Assembly: GCA_029959085.1 (NCBI GenBank)
Contig: JARWIR010000003.1
Coordinates: forward strand, 32,689,505 to 32,753,504
From: Nemophila menziesii
Lineage: Eukaryota; Streptophyta; Magnoliopsida; Boraginales; Hydrophyllaceae
Reading direction: 5' to 3'
DNA length: 64,000 nucleotides
This document shows positions 10,546 through 21,045 of this stretch, in pieces. The notes beneath the pieces were generated by a model. It had not been told where the DNA came from. It did no database searches and saw only the letters and a list, made by a program, of their open reading frames with translations. How positions within the stretch are numbered: position 1 is the first letter of the stretch; every line of letters starts with the position of its first letter. A program made the position numbers and the translations under genes.

Positions 10546-10569
10546 AGTTATGGGAAGCTTCCCATAACT
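10546..10569. repeat. Perfect 24-bp palindrome centred on a HindIII-like AAGCTT
   Basis: The half site AGTTATGGGAAG is followed directly by its exact reverse complement, with no spacer. It lies in otherwise featureless AT-rich DNA; use unknown. Confidence 0.8.
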
Positions 10570-10829
10570 CACTGTTCTTTAAAAAAGACGGTGTCTTTTA
10601 TGAGATAGGGTGACAGGTGCCAGGTGCCTATTGGGCATTAACCCTAGTTTTTTCCTAATTTGTTAATCCAACTAATATTGATAGTGCTAAATGCAGCTAT
10701 GGAGATGAGATCATGAGAGTAAAATAAATGGTTATGAAAACGATGTTCTCATAATTCCAAAATAAATTAAAATGTTGATGTTATGAAAATATAGATAATT
10801 GTCGTTTGATTTTTTAAGTGATAAGTACT

Positions 10830-11720
10830 TAAAAAAGAAATAGAAATCTCTCCACTCACCTTTGCTGGAACAAAAAAGAAATAGAAATCTCTTCACTCAC
10901 CTCACTGAAACAAAAAAGACATAGAAATCTCTTCACACATGATAGAACAAAAAAACAAGATCTAACAGATCTGGGGGTGGAGAACGGTCCAACACGACGA
11001 CATTTGGGGTGACATGGCGGCGGTTGATTGGTGGTGAAGAAATGGCAGTTTTTTCGTATGTAGCAGATAATAGATCTGGTCCACGATGGCGACGGGTTTC
11101 TTTGGTACATACCATCTCCTGCAGTTGGGCCAAACTAGACAACAGTTGGGTGAGTACAGACCCAACAGGGTTGTACCAATAGGCTCTTCACAGTTGGGTG
11201 GATACAAACCCAACAGGGCTGTACCAATGGGCTCGTTGGAACAAAAAACAAAATCTCTTCATACTCGTTGCAATGGAACAAAAAACAAAACAAAATCTCT
11301 TCTAGGTCACAACTGGAACAACAAAAAGAATGGCGGTTAAGAGGTGTTGGAGCATGGCCCACGATGGAAGCGGCTTTCTTGTGAAGCAGAGTGGTGGCGG
11401 AAGGTGGGGTTTGAAGAGATCTAGGTGTGAAGAGATATGGGTGTGAATAGATGCGTTGGTGGGAGATCGGTTTGGTACGATTATGAGACCTGAATAGGGA
11501 AGAGAGACTAGAGCGACGGGTTGGTGAGAATGGTGTGAAGAGAGAAACTAGTGGCGGTGAGTTTTCTTCTGCAGGTCAGCTTGGTGGTGGGGGATGCTGA
11601 GATCTGGGAACGAGAGAGAAGAAAGAGGGAGTGACGGTTTTCTTGTGAAGAGAGGGTGAGACTATTAAAAGATAGGAGAGAGAATAGGATGGGGAAAGTG
11701 TAATGGTCTTTTTATGTACC
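10830..11720 (-). other. Gene-like dispersed repeat (minus orientation), possible MULE interior
   Basis: Read on the minus strand it starts with a pyrimidine-rich, 5'UTR-like stretch (TCTCTCTTCACACC words), passes through short C-rich pseudo-coding text, then repeats phrases such as CCCAACTGTTG and TTGGTACAACCCTGTTGGG, and ends with about three copies of a roughly 30-50-bp unit near 10830-10945 containing AGAAATAGAAATCTCT. The same style recurs at 14.0-15.1 and 27.8-28.9 kb. Frames here are short and overlap on both strands. I do not call a gene. No terminal repeats were found. Confidence 0.45.
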
Positions 11721-11877
11721 TATATGGGTTTTTTAAGTTTTTTTTGGTTTCATTGTAATAAAAAGGTTGAAAGAGGGTTTTTTGGGTTTTTTAGCTTATT
11801 TAGTTAGGATCCAATAGACTCTTTAACGGTGAGCTTTTTATTATAAAAACGTTTGTTGTTTACGTCTTTATTTATAA

Positions 11878-13326
11878 GAGATAATTACACTAGGGGTCTT
11901 GAAGACACACCCCTCTTCGAGTTAGCACCCCCACCTAGAGCCTCTTCTTACTAAAGACCTCAGGAACTTTTTAACACATAAACCCCAAAACCCCAATTAC
12001 TAGACTACCCTTCTTTTGTTTTTCTATACCTATATATACTAATTGCTATTTCTAATTTCATTCACTCACGTTCTAATTTCCCTCACCTCACAGCTTCTCT
12101 TTCCTCTCTCCTCTCATCAACCACCTACACCACCTAATTTACCACCACCACCACCTCAGATCTGCACCACCACCTCCCTCCTCCCTCCTCCCTCATAAAA
12201 CTCCACCAAAGCACCACCTCCCTACTCCCTCCTCCCTCCTCTCTCGAGTCCGGCGCGGCCTCTTTATCTCGGTGGTGCTTTCCTTGGTCATAGCCGAGCA
12301 GTGAGCAGCTTCGAACGGTGGGCGTGGAGGTTCGAAGAGCTCTCGCAGTGAGGCTTCGAACGGCTTCATTACAAAATGGTGAAGCTCCGGCGACTCTTTA
12401 TCTCGATGGTGAAGCTTGAACGGCTTAGAGCAGCCATGGCGGAACCCTAGGACAGATCTCGCCGTGGTGGTGCAGCAGCTGGAACTCTGTCCAGTGGTGG
12501 TGGTGCGCGGATCTCGAGCCCTTCCTACTCGCGATGAAGATTGCAGAAGACCAGCAGCTGGTTCAAGCCGACGTGGTGGTGGTGGTGCAGCTTCCGATCT
12601 GGTGCAGCTCGAGCTCCCTCGCGTGGTGGTGGTGCGCGGATCTCGAGCCCAGCAGCTGGTTCAAAGCCGACGTGTTTTTCTTTCTTTTTTTTTTCTTTTT
12701 TTTTCAGATCTGGTCAAACAAAAATTTAGATAGATTAATTTTATTATTTTTAATTGTAAATTGATTTGTAATTTATTTAAATTTGTGTAAAGATGAATAA
12801 AGTGTTTTTTTTTAATATGTATGCTTTGTTTTTCAATAATACTCATCAAATTAATAAAATACTCACCAATTTATTGAGTACTCCGAGATTTTCTTAGAGT
12901 ACTCCGAGATTTTCTTAGAGTACTCCGAGATTTTTCTTAGAGTACTCCGAGTTTTTCTTAGAGTACTCCGAGATTTTATTATTGCATTCAAAAAAATTAG
13001 AGAGTACTCAACAAAAATATAGAGTACTCTATGTTTTTCTCAGAGTACTCTCTGTTTTTTCCGGTGACCGGTGACTGGTGGCCGGAGGTCCGTGGTCGGA
13101 GATCGGCGGTAGGTGGTGGTGGTGGTGGCCGGAGGTCGGAGATGGGTGGTAGGTGGGTAGTGGTAGAGGAGAGAGAAACAGTGACATCATACTTGTTTGT
13201 CTTTTAGTGTTAGTAAGGGTAGGAAAGACTATTGTAAAAAAATGAGGTCCCTAAGAATAACAACTTTCAAGACACTACTCTATAGAGAAAAAATAGTGCT
13301 CCTAAGACCCTATAGATAATTCACCC
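11878..13326. mobile_element. Non-autonomous MULE, 1449 bp, 9-bp target duplication
   Basis: The element is flanked by the exact 9-bp repeat TATTTATAA (11869-11877 and 13327-13335). Its ends are imperfect inverted repeats: the left end (GATAATTACACTAGGGGTCT) pairs with the reverse complement of the right end (GAATTATCTATAGGGTCTTA). Nine-base duplications are the Mutator-superfamily signature. No transposase frame is present. The interior looks like the 5' part of a gene: pyrimidine-rich leader at 12060-12240, GC-rich triplet-rich text at 12240-12670, then T-runs and a small tandem array. Confidence 0.8.
12876..12978. repeat. Tandem repeat, about five copies of a 21-22-bp unit
   Basis: The unit is approximately GAGTACTCCGAGATTTTCTTA, slightly varied between copies. 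Looser relatives (GAGTACTCAAC, GAGTACTCTATG) follow to about 13050. It lies inside the MULE, downstream of the gene-like part. Confidence 0.85.
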
Positions 13327-13896
13327 TATTTATAATTGCCCCATAAACTATTAGGATTAAAATGATCAAATTAGACATGACCTAATTACTATCTATAAAT
13401 TAATGATGGTTTATAACTATTTGCGGATATGCATAGAAACTGTTTTACTTCTTGTTGACCTATCTATTCAAATATTAACCTTAAGTGATAATTGTTTTTA
13501 AGTGATAAGATTGATTCATTATAAGGTAAGTGTTTTATAAGTAATAAGTTTGATTCATTCAAAAATAATTGTTTTTTAAGTGATAAGTTTCAACTTTATA
13601 TTCAGTATTCAATATTTATTATTTTAAAAAATAAATGATAATCTCTTTCATTAATAATTTAAAATCTTAATAAAGTAGATAAGTAAGAACCATTCAAATC
13701 TAAATTGATTAGGAAAAACAAAATATCTTATTAGACTAGTGTTTTAGTAAATCAGATTAAATAAACACTCTTTAAAATAGACCAATTAAAAATTATTTTA
13801 ATCTTAATTAATCCAAAAAACAAACTGTCTTATTTATTGGATATTTTAATAAACCAAAGATCTTAATTAAATGCAACAAACAAACGTCCGTTTACT

Positions 13897-15296
13897 GGGG
13901 TATTAGCTTTTTAAGGCCTATAGGCCAACAACGTTTGTAATTTAAGTCCCAACCCCAACCAACCTTACAACTACTCTAACTAAGAGGGGAATATACTAAA
14001 CTACCCCCAAACCTTTCCCCACAATGAGAAACAAAAATCCCACCCCCAAAACCCTATTAAGCATCGGATCAACCCCCACCCCCACACCATGGCCTCTCTC
14101 TCACTCTCTCTCTCGTTCTCGTTCCCAGCCCCCCAGCCCCCCGGCGACCCACAACCACCCAACCCCACTGACTGCACCATCACCGAGCCCCACCATCACC
14201 ACCTCCATCCATCACCACCACCACCATCACCCTTCCCACTACCGAGCTGCACCCCACCACCATCTTGAGCGCCGTTCATCACCAAGAACCACTGCACCAC
14301 CGGGTAGCTGTAGATCGGAGCCCCACCTTCTCCACCACCACGCCAGATTCGCGCCACCAGATTCACCACCACCTCCTTGTCTCACCTCCTCTCCCGATGA
14401 CCTTCCCCTTCCCCTTCCCCTTCACAGATTCCCGATGACCTTCCGCCTCCTCTCCAGATTCACCACCACCTCCTTGTCTCACCACGCCAGATTCGCGCCA
14501 CCAGATTCCCGATGACCTTCCGCCTCCGAGATGTAGAACACCGCCGCAGCTTCGCCGCCTCCGAGATGCAGAACACCGCCGCAGCTTCGCTCTCCAGCCA
14601 CTTCAGCAACTCAGATCGAGGCCATCAAGCAGGTTCCTCTCCCGTTGAAGACGAAGGCCAAGATCGAGGCCACCGTCGTGTTCTGCTGGGTCCAGCCCCG
14701 GCGCTTCACTGCAGGGTTTTGGGTCCAGCCCCATTGGGCCCAAATGTGTTAGTGGGTCCAGCCCCATTTGGGCTTAAGTTTTTTTTGTTCAGTAAAGGTA
14801 CAGCCCCTGTGGTTTGTTGTATTGTGTTTGGTTGTATTGGGTCCAGCCCCATATAGTTGTAGTGGGTAATGGGGTTGGCCCATTTAGATTGTAATTTTTT
14901 TTTGTTCAACATGGGTACAGCCCATGTGTGTAATAGGTTGGTAATGGGGCCAGCCCATATAGGTATAAAATGTTTGAACTTTTCTTTGTTAAAAAAAAGA
15001 TAAACAGATTAATTATAACACAAAATAAGTTGTTGGGTACAGCCCTAATCTCATATCCTTGACTTAATAAAAAAGATAAAAAAAACAATGGAAAAAATGG
15101 ATTTGGGTCCGTACCCATCACGTTATTAGCTTCCGTGATAGATCGTCTTTATGGGTCCGTACCCATGAAGAGCAAGGGTAAAATGGTAAAAGTGCGAAAC
15201 CAGCTAGTTGGACATAGGACTTAAAAAACAATTTTTTCTAACCAGGACTTAAAATACAAAGTTTTGGCTTTCTAGGCCTCAATTTACAATTTCCTC
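13897..15296. mobile_element. Non-autonomous MULE, 1400 bp, 9-bp target duplication
   Basis: Exact 9-bp repeats CCGTTTACT flank it (13888-13896 and 15297-15305). The ends are diverged long inverted repeats of at least 55 bp that share AGGCCTA, GCCAA and TTTAAGTCC in the same order. The interior again mimics a gene start: CT-rich leader, then proline/histidine-coding low-complexity text to about 14500, then several copies of GGGTCCAGCCCCATTGGGCC-like text. The open frame at 14024-14515 is low-complexity and matches nothing I recognise; I do not treat it as a gene. Confidence 0.8.
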
Positions 15297-15305
15297 CCGT
15301 TTACT

Positions 15306-16200
15306 CTATAGCACCTTAAAACTTCATTTGTGTTCGAGATTTTAAACAATTTTGTAATTTAATAAATCAAAAAGAAAAAAGGAAAAATTCAACCCGAGTC
15401 AAATGAGGAACATGTGAGGTAACGTGCTGGAGAAGCAATCTTAGTAAACTTTCATGTTAAGCTTTTTTCACCTTAGTGAACCTTATTCCCACCCATCTAT
15501 TTTCAGTGTAGGACAAAATTTTCTAACTTTCGGTGGGACCTGCGAGTTCAGAGGTTAAAATGTACAGTGGGACCGAAGGAGAAACAAATTGGTGAACAAA
15601 AGGCCTAGACTGGAAAATAAAATTCGCGTGCTATGTAATTACCATAAGTAATAGTGTACTATTAAGGGGCCTCCACGTAGCAGAAAGATGCTCTTTAGCT
15701 TAAAACAGTTAGACGTCGCTTTCTAGAACCATTACAAAGGTGAGACAAGTCGGCGGCTGTCCTGCGGTTCTTTGTCGGTATCGCGGCCGGTTTTGTCCGT
15801 TGGCTCATCAGAACGACCTCCACTTTTAACCTTTTATTAATTGTCAACTTCTTTTGCAATAGGCCCAACTTTCAACTTATTAATACTACTATTTAATAAT
15901 TTTCTCAAATTGTTATTATGAACTCATAATATTACCTGTAAAGGTATTTAATAACTAAAATATTTTTTTAATACATAGGAATTTAAAATGCCATTTAACA
16001 TGCTAATTAGCTAAATTTTTAATTCTCAAGTCCGATGAAAATTAATTTTTGTGTAATAACTTGTTTTAATATGGAGCAATCGAAATGAGAGTATATTTTA
16101 AGGGAATATTGAGACGCCACAAGATTAAGAAAGTATCAGATTAATAACGTTATACGAGATTTTGTACGAGTATGGAAAAAAAAGAACAATAATAGTTTTG
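15306..16200. other. No gene seen
   Basis: AT-rich sequence with no coding frame, clear repeat boundary or RNA gene that I can support. Confidence 0.5.
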
Positions 16201-16204
16201 TCGG

Positions 16205-16612
16205 GTAGAAATGTTTGGTTAAATGGATGAAACCAACTGTCGGGTTCAAGTTCAACGCAAATGATTGTAATAAAAACAAGCAGAATAGGGCTAGGGTTTG
16301 GGGCTACATTAGAAATTCAAATGTAATTTTTCTCAATGAGTTTCCTGAAACATGTGCTATAGAATCGGCCTTGGGTTTAGGTTATACACTTTACATTATG
16401 TCTAAGAATAGTATTGGAACGCGATTTTACGAATCTGTGGGTTGAGGTCGACTCACAAGACTTGTGTGCACTAGTGAAAAGCGATATGAGTTTTAGAAGT
16501 TGGTCCAACAATCTTATACGAGATTGCAGAGTTATCCTTCTAAGCAATGACATCTTCAAACTATACGATATCATGTTGATTGACTAGCCAAGAGAGGAGC
16601 AAAATTGTTAAC
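16205..16612 (+). pseudogene. RNase H-like (RVT_3) relic, LINE-type or domesticated
   Basis: The first 76 codons read WMKPTVGFKFNAND, a RNase H-fold first strand, then GYIRNSNVIFLNEF and AIESALGLGYTLY with the conserved acidic residue before ALxLG. After a break the frame resumes with VEVDSQDLCALVKSD (third acidic strand), and ends in a shifted frame at DxLAKRGAKL, where the Trp codon is TGA. At least one frameshift and one stop disable it. This domain ends many plant LINE ORFs and also occurs alone; neighbours do not decide which. Confidence 0.72.
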
Positions 16613-17264
16613 AAATCTAAAACAATAAGTATACCCCTAGACGAGTTATGGTAGACGATCACGAAGGATAGGAGTAGTTGGACCACACTTAGGACAATTG
16701 TAAGAACCCAACAAGGGTTTAATAGGCTTGTCTACTAAACTTTTGACCTCGGTTGTATGAAAAAAGAAATTAATATGTTGTCGTAAATAGAATAACAAAT
16801 GATTTGGTGGTAGTTCATATGTATGGAAAATTTAGTCCATGCTAAATAAAATGTTAAATTTTGAGATTCTTAACTTTTTAAATTTTATTAACTACATCTA
16901 TAAAAGTATTATATATGAGTATTAATTCCGGACTTATAACACTATTTTTTTTGGCCGGAAAACTTATGATACTAGAAAATTAAAAAAAAATAGATACTTG
17001 TTCAAATAGTAAGTCAGGTTGACCATGCGAAAAAAGAAATGGTGGGTTGACCTTTTCAGTTAGTAATATATGGTTAATTAAACTAGAGATATTAGTCTAA
17101 AATATCTTTTTACTATACTCCAGAGCTCTAACAAGTTCACATTCCCCCTCCCCCTCTTAGAGAATTAGAATTATTTTTGATATGTCTAATGTGCCGTTAA
17201 TGTCACTAAAGTAGCATGGATATCTAATCAGTCTACCATAACAAACTTTATAATTAAATTTTTT

Positions 17265-17734
17265 TATACTTTTGACTTACTAACCTTTTCTAGAAATTTA
17301 ATCAAGGATGTTAGACAATTTGAGAAGTCTAACCATTTTATAATTTTGACTCAATAACCTATTCTAACTTTTTATCGAGGATGTTAGGTGACTAAAGAAG
17401 TCTAACTATTTTATACGTTTGACTCGATAACCTTTTATGATGTTTGATCAAGGATATTAGGTGAATTGAGAAGTCTAACCATTTTATATTTTTGAATCGA
17501 TAACTTTTTATAAGGTTTAATCGTGTATGCTAGGTGACTTGAGAAGTCTAAACATTTTATATTTTTGACTAGAAACTTTTGTGGGTTTTAATGGAGGATA
17601 ATATATGACTTTGAAAGTCTAACGATATTATATATGTTTGACTTGATAAGTTTTTTTTGATGTTTAATAAAGCATGTCAGGTGACTCGAGAAGTCAAACA
17701 TTTATATTTTTGACTCGATAACTTTTTCTTAAGG
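17265..17734. repeat. Minisatellite array, left part (unit about 73 bp, six to seven copies)
   Basis: Units share TGTTAGGTGACTTGAGAAGT, CTAACCATTTTATATTTTTG and ACTCGATAACCTTTT. Distances between successive GAAGTC landmarks are 63, 73, 73, 71 and 76 bp. Copies are diverged, so the array is old. Confidence 0.88.
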
Positions 17735-20700
17735 GACGAATGACTAACTCCTTCCCTGATTTTTTTTGCAAATATTAAGCTTCCCATAAACAAAAGCAAT
17801 ACCCCAAAAAAACCCCTGAATTATTAATTAATGTCTGGAACCTCCCCCCTCCATTGTTTGACAGCGAGTGCACTACATGCACATATTCGTTTGTTGGGGA
17901 TGATTTTTGTAATGTGTAAGTTACTTATTTGCACCCCAGTAATTAATTTTTTTTATGGATTATTAAAAATAAAATGACCAGCATCCATTCTTCTTCTTCT
18001 TCTTAAACATAAAACCTCAAACTCATCTCTTGACCATCTCCAACATTGTGTGATACCAAAACAACAAGAATAGAGTGTCATATAGTTTTTCAATAAAGAA
18101 TGGAACATCATTGTATAATCAAGAATAGAGCATCGTATAGTTAACTCGAGGGAAAAGGTTTTCTTTTCTTTTTTTAATTTAATTTGGTTGTTCTTGGTCT
18201 ATTGTTGTTGATTGGAAGAAAGCAATGATGATGGTGGTGTATTATGTTTCTACATTTTAAGTTATATAATTTTATATCTTAAAATTGTTGAAATTTTTTA
18301 GTGTATATTCTGAGTGTTCGTGGTTAACACCAAGAACACACTAAAAATTCCCAGAAATTTAACGATAAAAAAAGAATATTACCTAAATTGTAATGAAACA
18401 TAAAACCTCAAACTCAATTTCTTAACCATACCATCTCTGCTTGCTTCTAATCAACAAGAATAGACCTCAAAGAATTTTTTGGATTAAACAATTATATAAC
18501 CGAAAATATGGAAACATAACACATAATACCTCAAAATCGGCCTCTTAACCATTTTGACCAAAAAGTAAAAATATCTTCACCATTAACATCGACAAACTAA
18601 TCTATTCATCATTATCAATATTTCAAACCTTAATTTCCTTTTTTTTTCAGTCCTAATCTTTGTTTTACTACAATGATAGTCAATGCCAAAAAAGATCATT
18701 GACCAAAACAACCAAACAAGAGTAAGATATAGTTGCATTATTAAGCAAACCATTTAAAATATCAACCATAAACTATTCAAACCATAATAAAATCTTGGCT
18801 TCTTGCAAACTTGCATAAAAACAAAGGTGTCCAAAACCATTCAATATCCAAAACATCCAACAAGCCTAATAATCACTTCTAAAAAACAACTCTAATAATC
18901 ATTTCTAAAAATATTAACATTAACAAACAACAAGTCTAATAGCCACTCTAAAAAATATTGGACCACACTACTAATATCTTTTTTGGTATTCTTTACCTTC
19001 TTGTAAACATTCTTCTCACCTGGTTTTCTTTTCTTGAAACAATCACCAACTTCTCTTACTTGTGCAAGAAATTATCTAGTAATGCACTACTCCTTAAAAT
19101 TTTGTATACATTTCCTTCTTTAACCTTAAATAGTACTCTATCCTTCCCATTATCATTCTTCATAGGAGGGGGGTGGGGTTAAAAGGTAGTTTGGTGGTTT
19201 ACAACTTGCTGAAAATCCCTTGCCTCCTTGAAATACCCTTCTTCCCCTACCTCTTCCCTATGTTTGAGCATGTTTTAGCATAATAACATATTCAGAATAA
19301 ACATATGGTAATATAACATGTACATGTTAAAATTGTACAGTATAGTCAATAACATGGTCATCTTCTCCACAAAGCTTTTTGAATATAACTTATATATGTA
19401 CAAACTGAACCTCATTAACTCCCAAAGGAGAAGAAACTTGATTGGCCTCTGACACAAAGCTAGTTTTATTATCCGCTTCAATACTACTATCTAAAAAATA
19501 GCCATCTTCTTGTTTTCAATATTATCTTTTCCATTATCTGAATAGCCATGAAAATGCGCATGAAATATTCCACGTAAATAATTCAATAGTATCATCTTAA
19601 TATCCATCAAAATACGCATGAAAATCATTCCCACTAAGCCACTCAATATTACTATCTGAATATCCATGAAAATACACATCATCATCACTAACATCAATAT
19701 TGTCAGCATCACTATCAACTACATCTATTTGTGTTCCATTCTTCAGTTTTAAACCCTTTATAGAAGTAGTCTGGTCTTTATTTTCTTATTAGTACTTGCT
19801 TATCGTCACTAGAATTCTCTTTTATGTCCACCATTATTTTGTAAAAGAAAGACCAAGTACGTACCGTTAATTGAAAAGTCAAGTTACTTCAAATGTGGGT
19901 AAGTATAATTTTATTTTAAATGGGCATCTAGTCATTTTTGGTAGACAACTAATTAGGATTCTCATATATGTTCAAAATACTTATATTTTACTAATTAGTA
20001 AATAGAATTATAAGATTAGAAGATTTAATTAACTTTAATGCTTCCATTACCTGAGTTAAAGATAAAGTTTAAATCAATGCTACCATTACTAGATTATAAG
20101 ATATTATAATAAGTTAAGTCTATATTTTATTAATTACAACCATACACAGTTTACACAGTTTACCATATTTACACACATAAACCAATTTAGGCATACATAG
20201 TGTAATTTAATACGCATAAATCATAATATAGAAAGATTAAAGCCTAAATCAAAGCATACAACCTTAACTAAACCTAAACCTGGTGTAATTTAATTCACAT
20301 TAACCCTAATATAACAAGATTAAACCCTAACGACTAGATAATTAACTATTGTAACATTGAACTAATTAAACCATAAACTCTAAAACTAATTAAATATTGT
20401 TAATCTTACAAATATTTAGCATCAATTTCTGAAAAAGTATTTATCATCATTTATGAAATGTTTAGAGTTTTAGTAAAAAGTTATAAAGAAATAGTCTATT
20501 AGCTTTTTTTACTTAAAGAAGACAAAGGGAAACTACGAGAAAGGGATGGTAATTAGTTGAGGATGAAGGGAAATTACGGTGAAGGGGTGGCTAATTTTTT
20601 AAGGTAATTATGGGGAACTAAAAGGGTTGAAAGGTAAAAAAAGACTGTGGGGGAGGGGGGATAACATGGGTTTCAGACTATTATGTTAGTTTTTAAATAA

Positions 20701-20797
20701 TTTTTAAGACCTGGGAAAATTGGGTTTGGTCATTGTTTTGGATTAGGGAGGTTTCAGATTTACAATAAAAGTTCACGTGAGGTATTAGTCATTCAGA
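17735..20797. mobile_element. About 3-kb TIR element inserted into the minisatellite
   Basis: The array stops at TTTTTCTTAAGG (17723-17734) and resumes at TTTTTCTAAGG (20798-20808), which look like the two copies of one target site with a one-base change. The element ends are inverted: left GACGAATGACTAAC, right reverse complement TCTGAATGACTAAT. Size and duplication length suggest a MULE, but this is not certain. No transposase can be read. A minus-strand stretch at about 19600-19770 translates to acidic text with FHGYSDSNIEW and FHAYFDGY repeats before a stop, possibly a remnant of a captured or transposon ORF. Confidence 0.6.
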
Positions 20798-21045
20798 TTT
20801 TTCTAAGGTTTAATCGAGGATGTTAGGTGACTTGAGAAGTCTAATCATTTTATATTTTTAACTCGTAAAATCAATCATGAGGTTTAATCAGCGATATTAC
20901 GTGACTTGATAATTCTAACCATTTTATGTTTTTGACTCGATAACCTTTTATGGGACTTAATCGAGGATATTAGGTATCTTTTGAAGCCTAATCATGTTAT
21001 ATTTTCGACTAGATAACCTTTTCTAGAGGTCTAAGCCAGGACATT
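20798..21045. repeat. Minisatellite array, right part (about three more units)
   Basis: Same unit as 17265-17734 with the same landmark words spaced 73-74 bp, ending near GTCTAAGCCAGGAC. It continues the array after the 3-kb insertion. Confidence 0.85.

Noticed and set aside
12416..12764. Three overlapping plus-strand frames rich in Val/Trp/Arg
   Set aside because: All three come from GTGGTGG-type text in the MULE interior.
14024..14515. 163-codon Pro/His/Ser-rich frame
   Set aside because: It lies inside a MULE, is made of CACC-type triplet text and has no family match I recognise.
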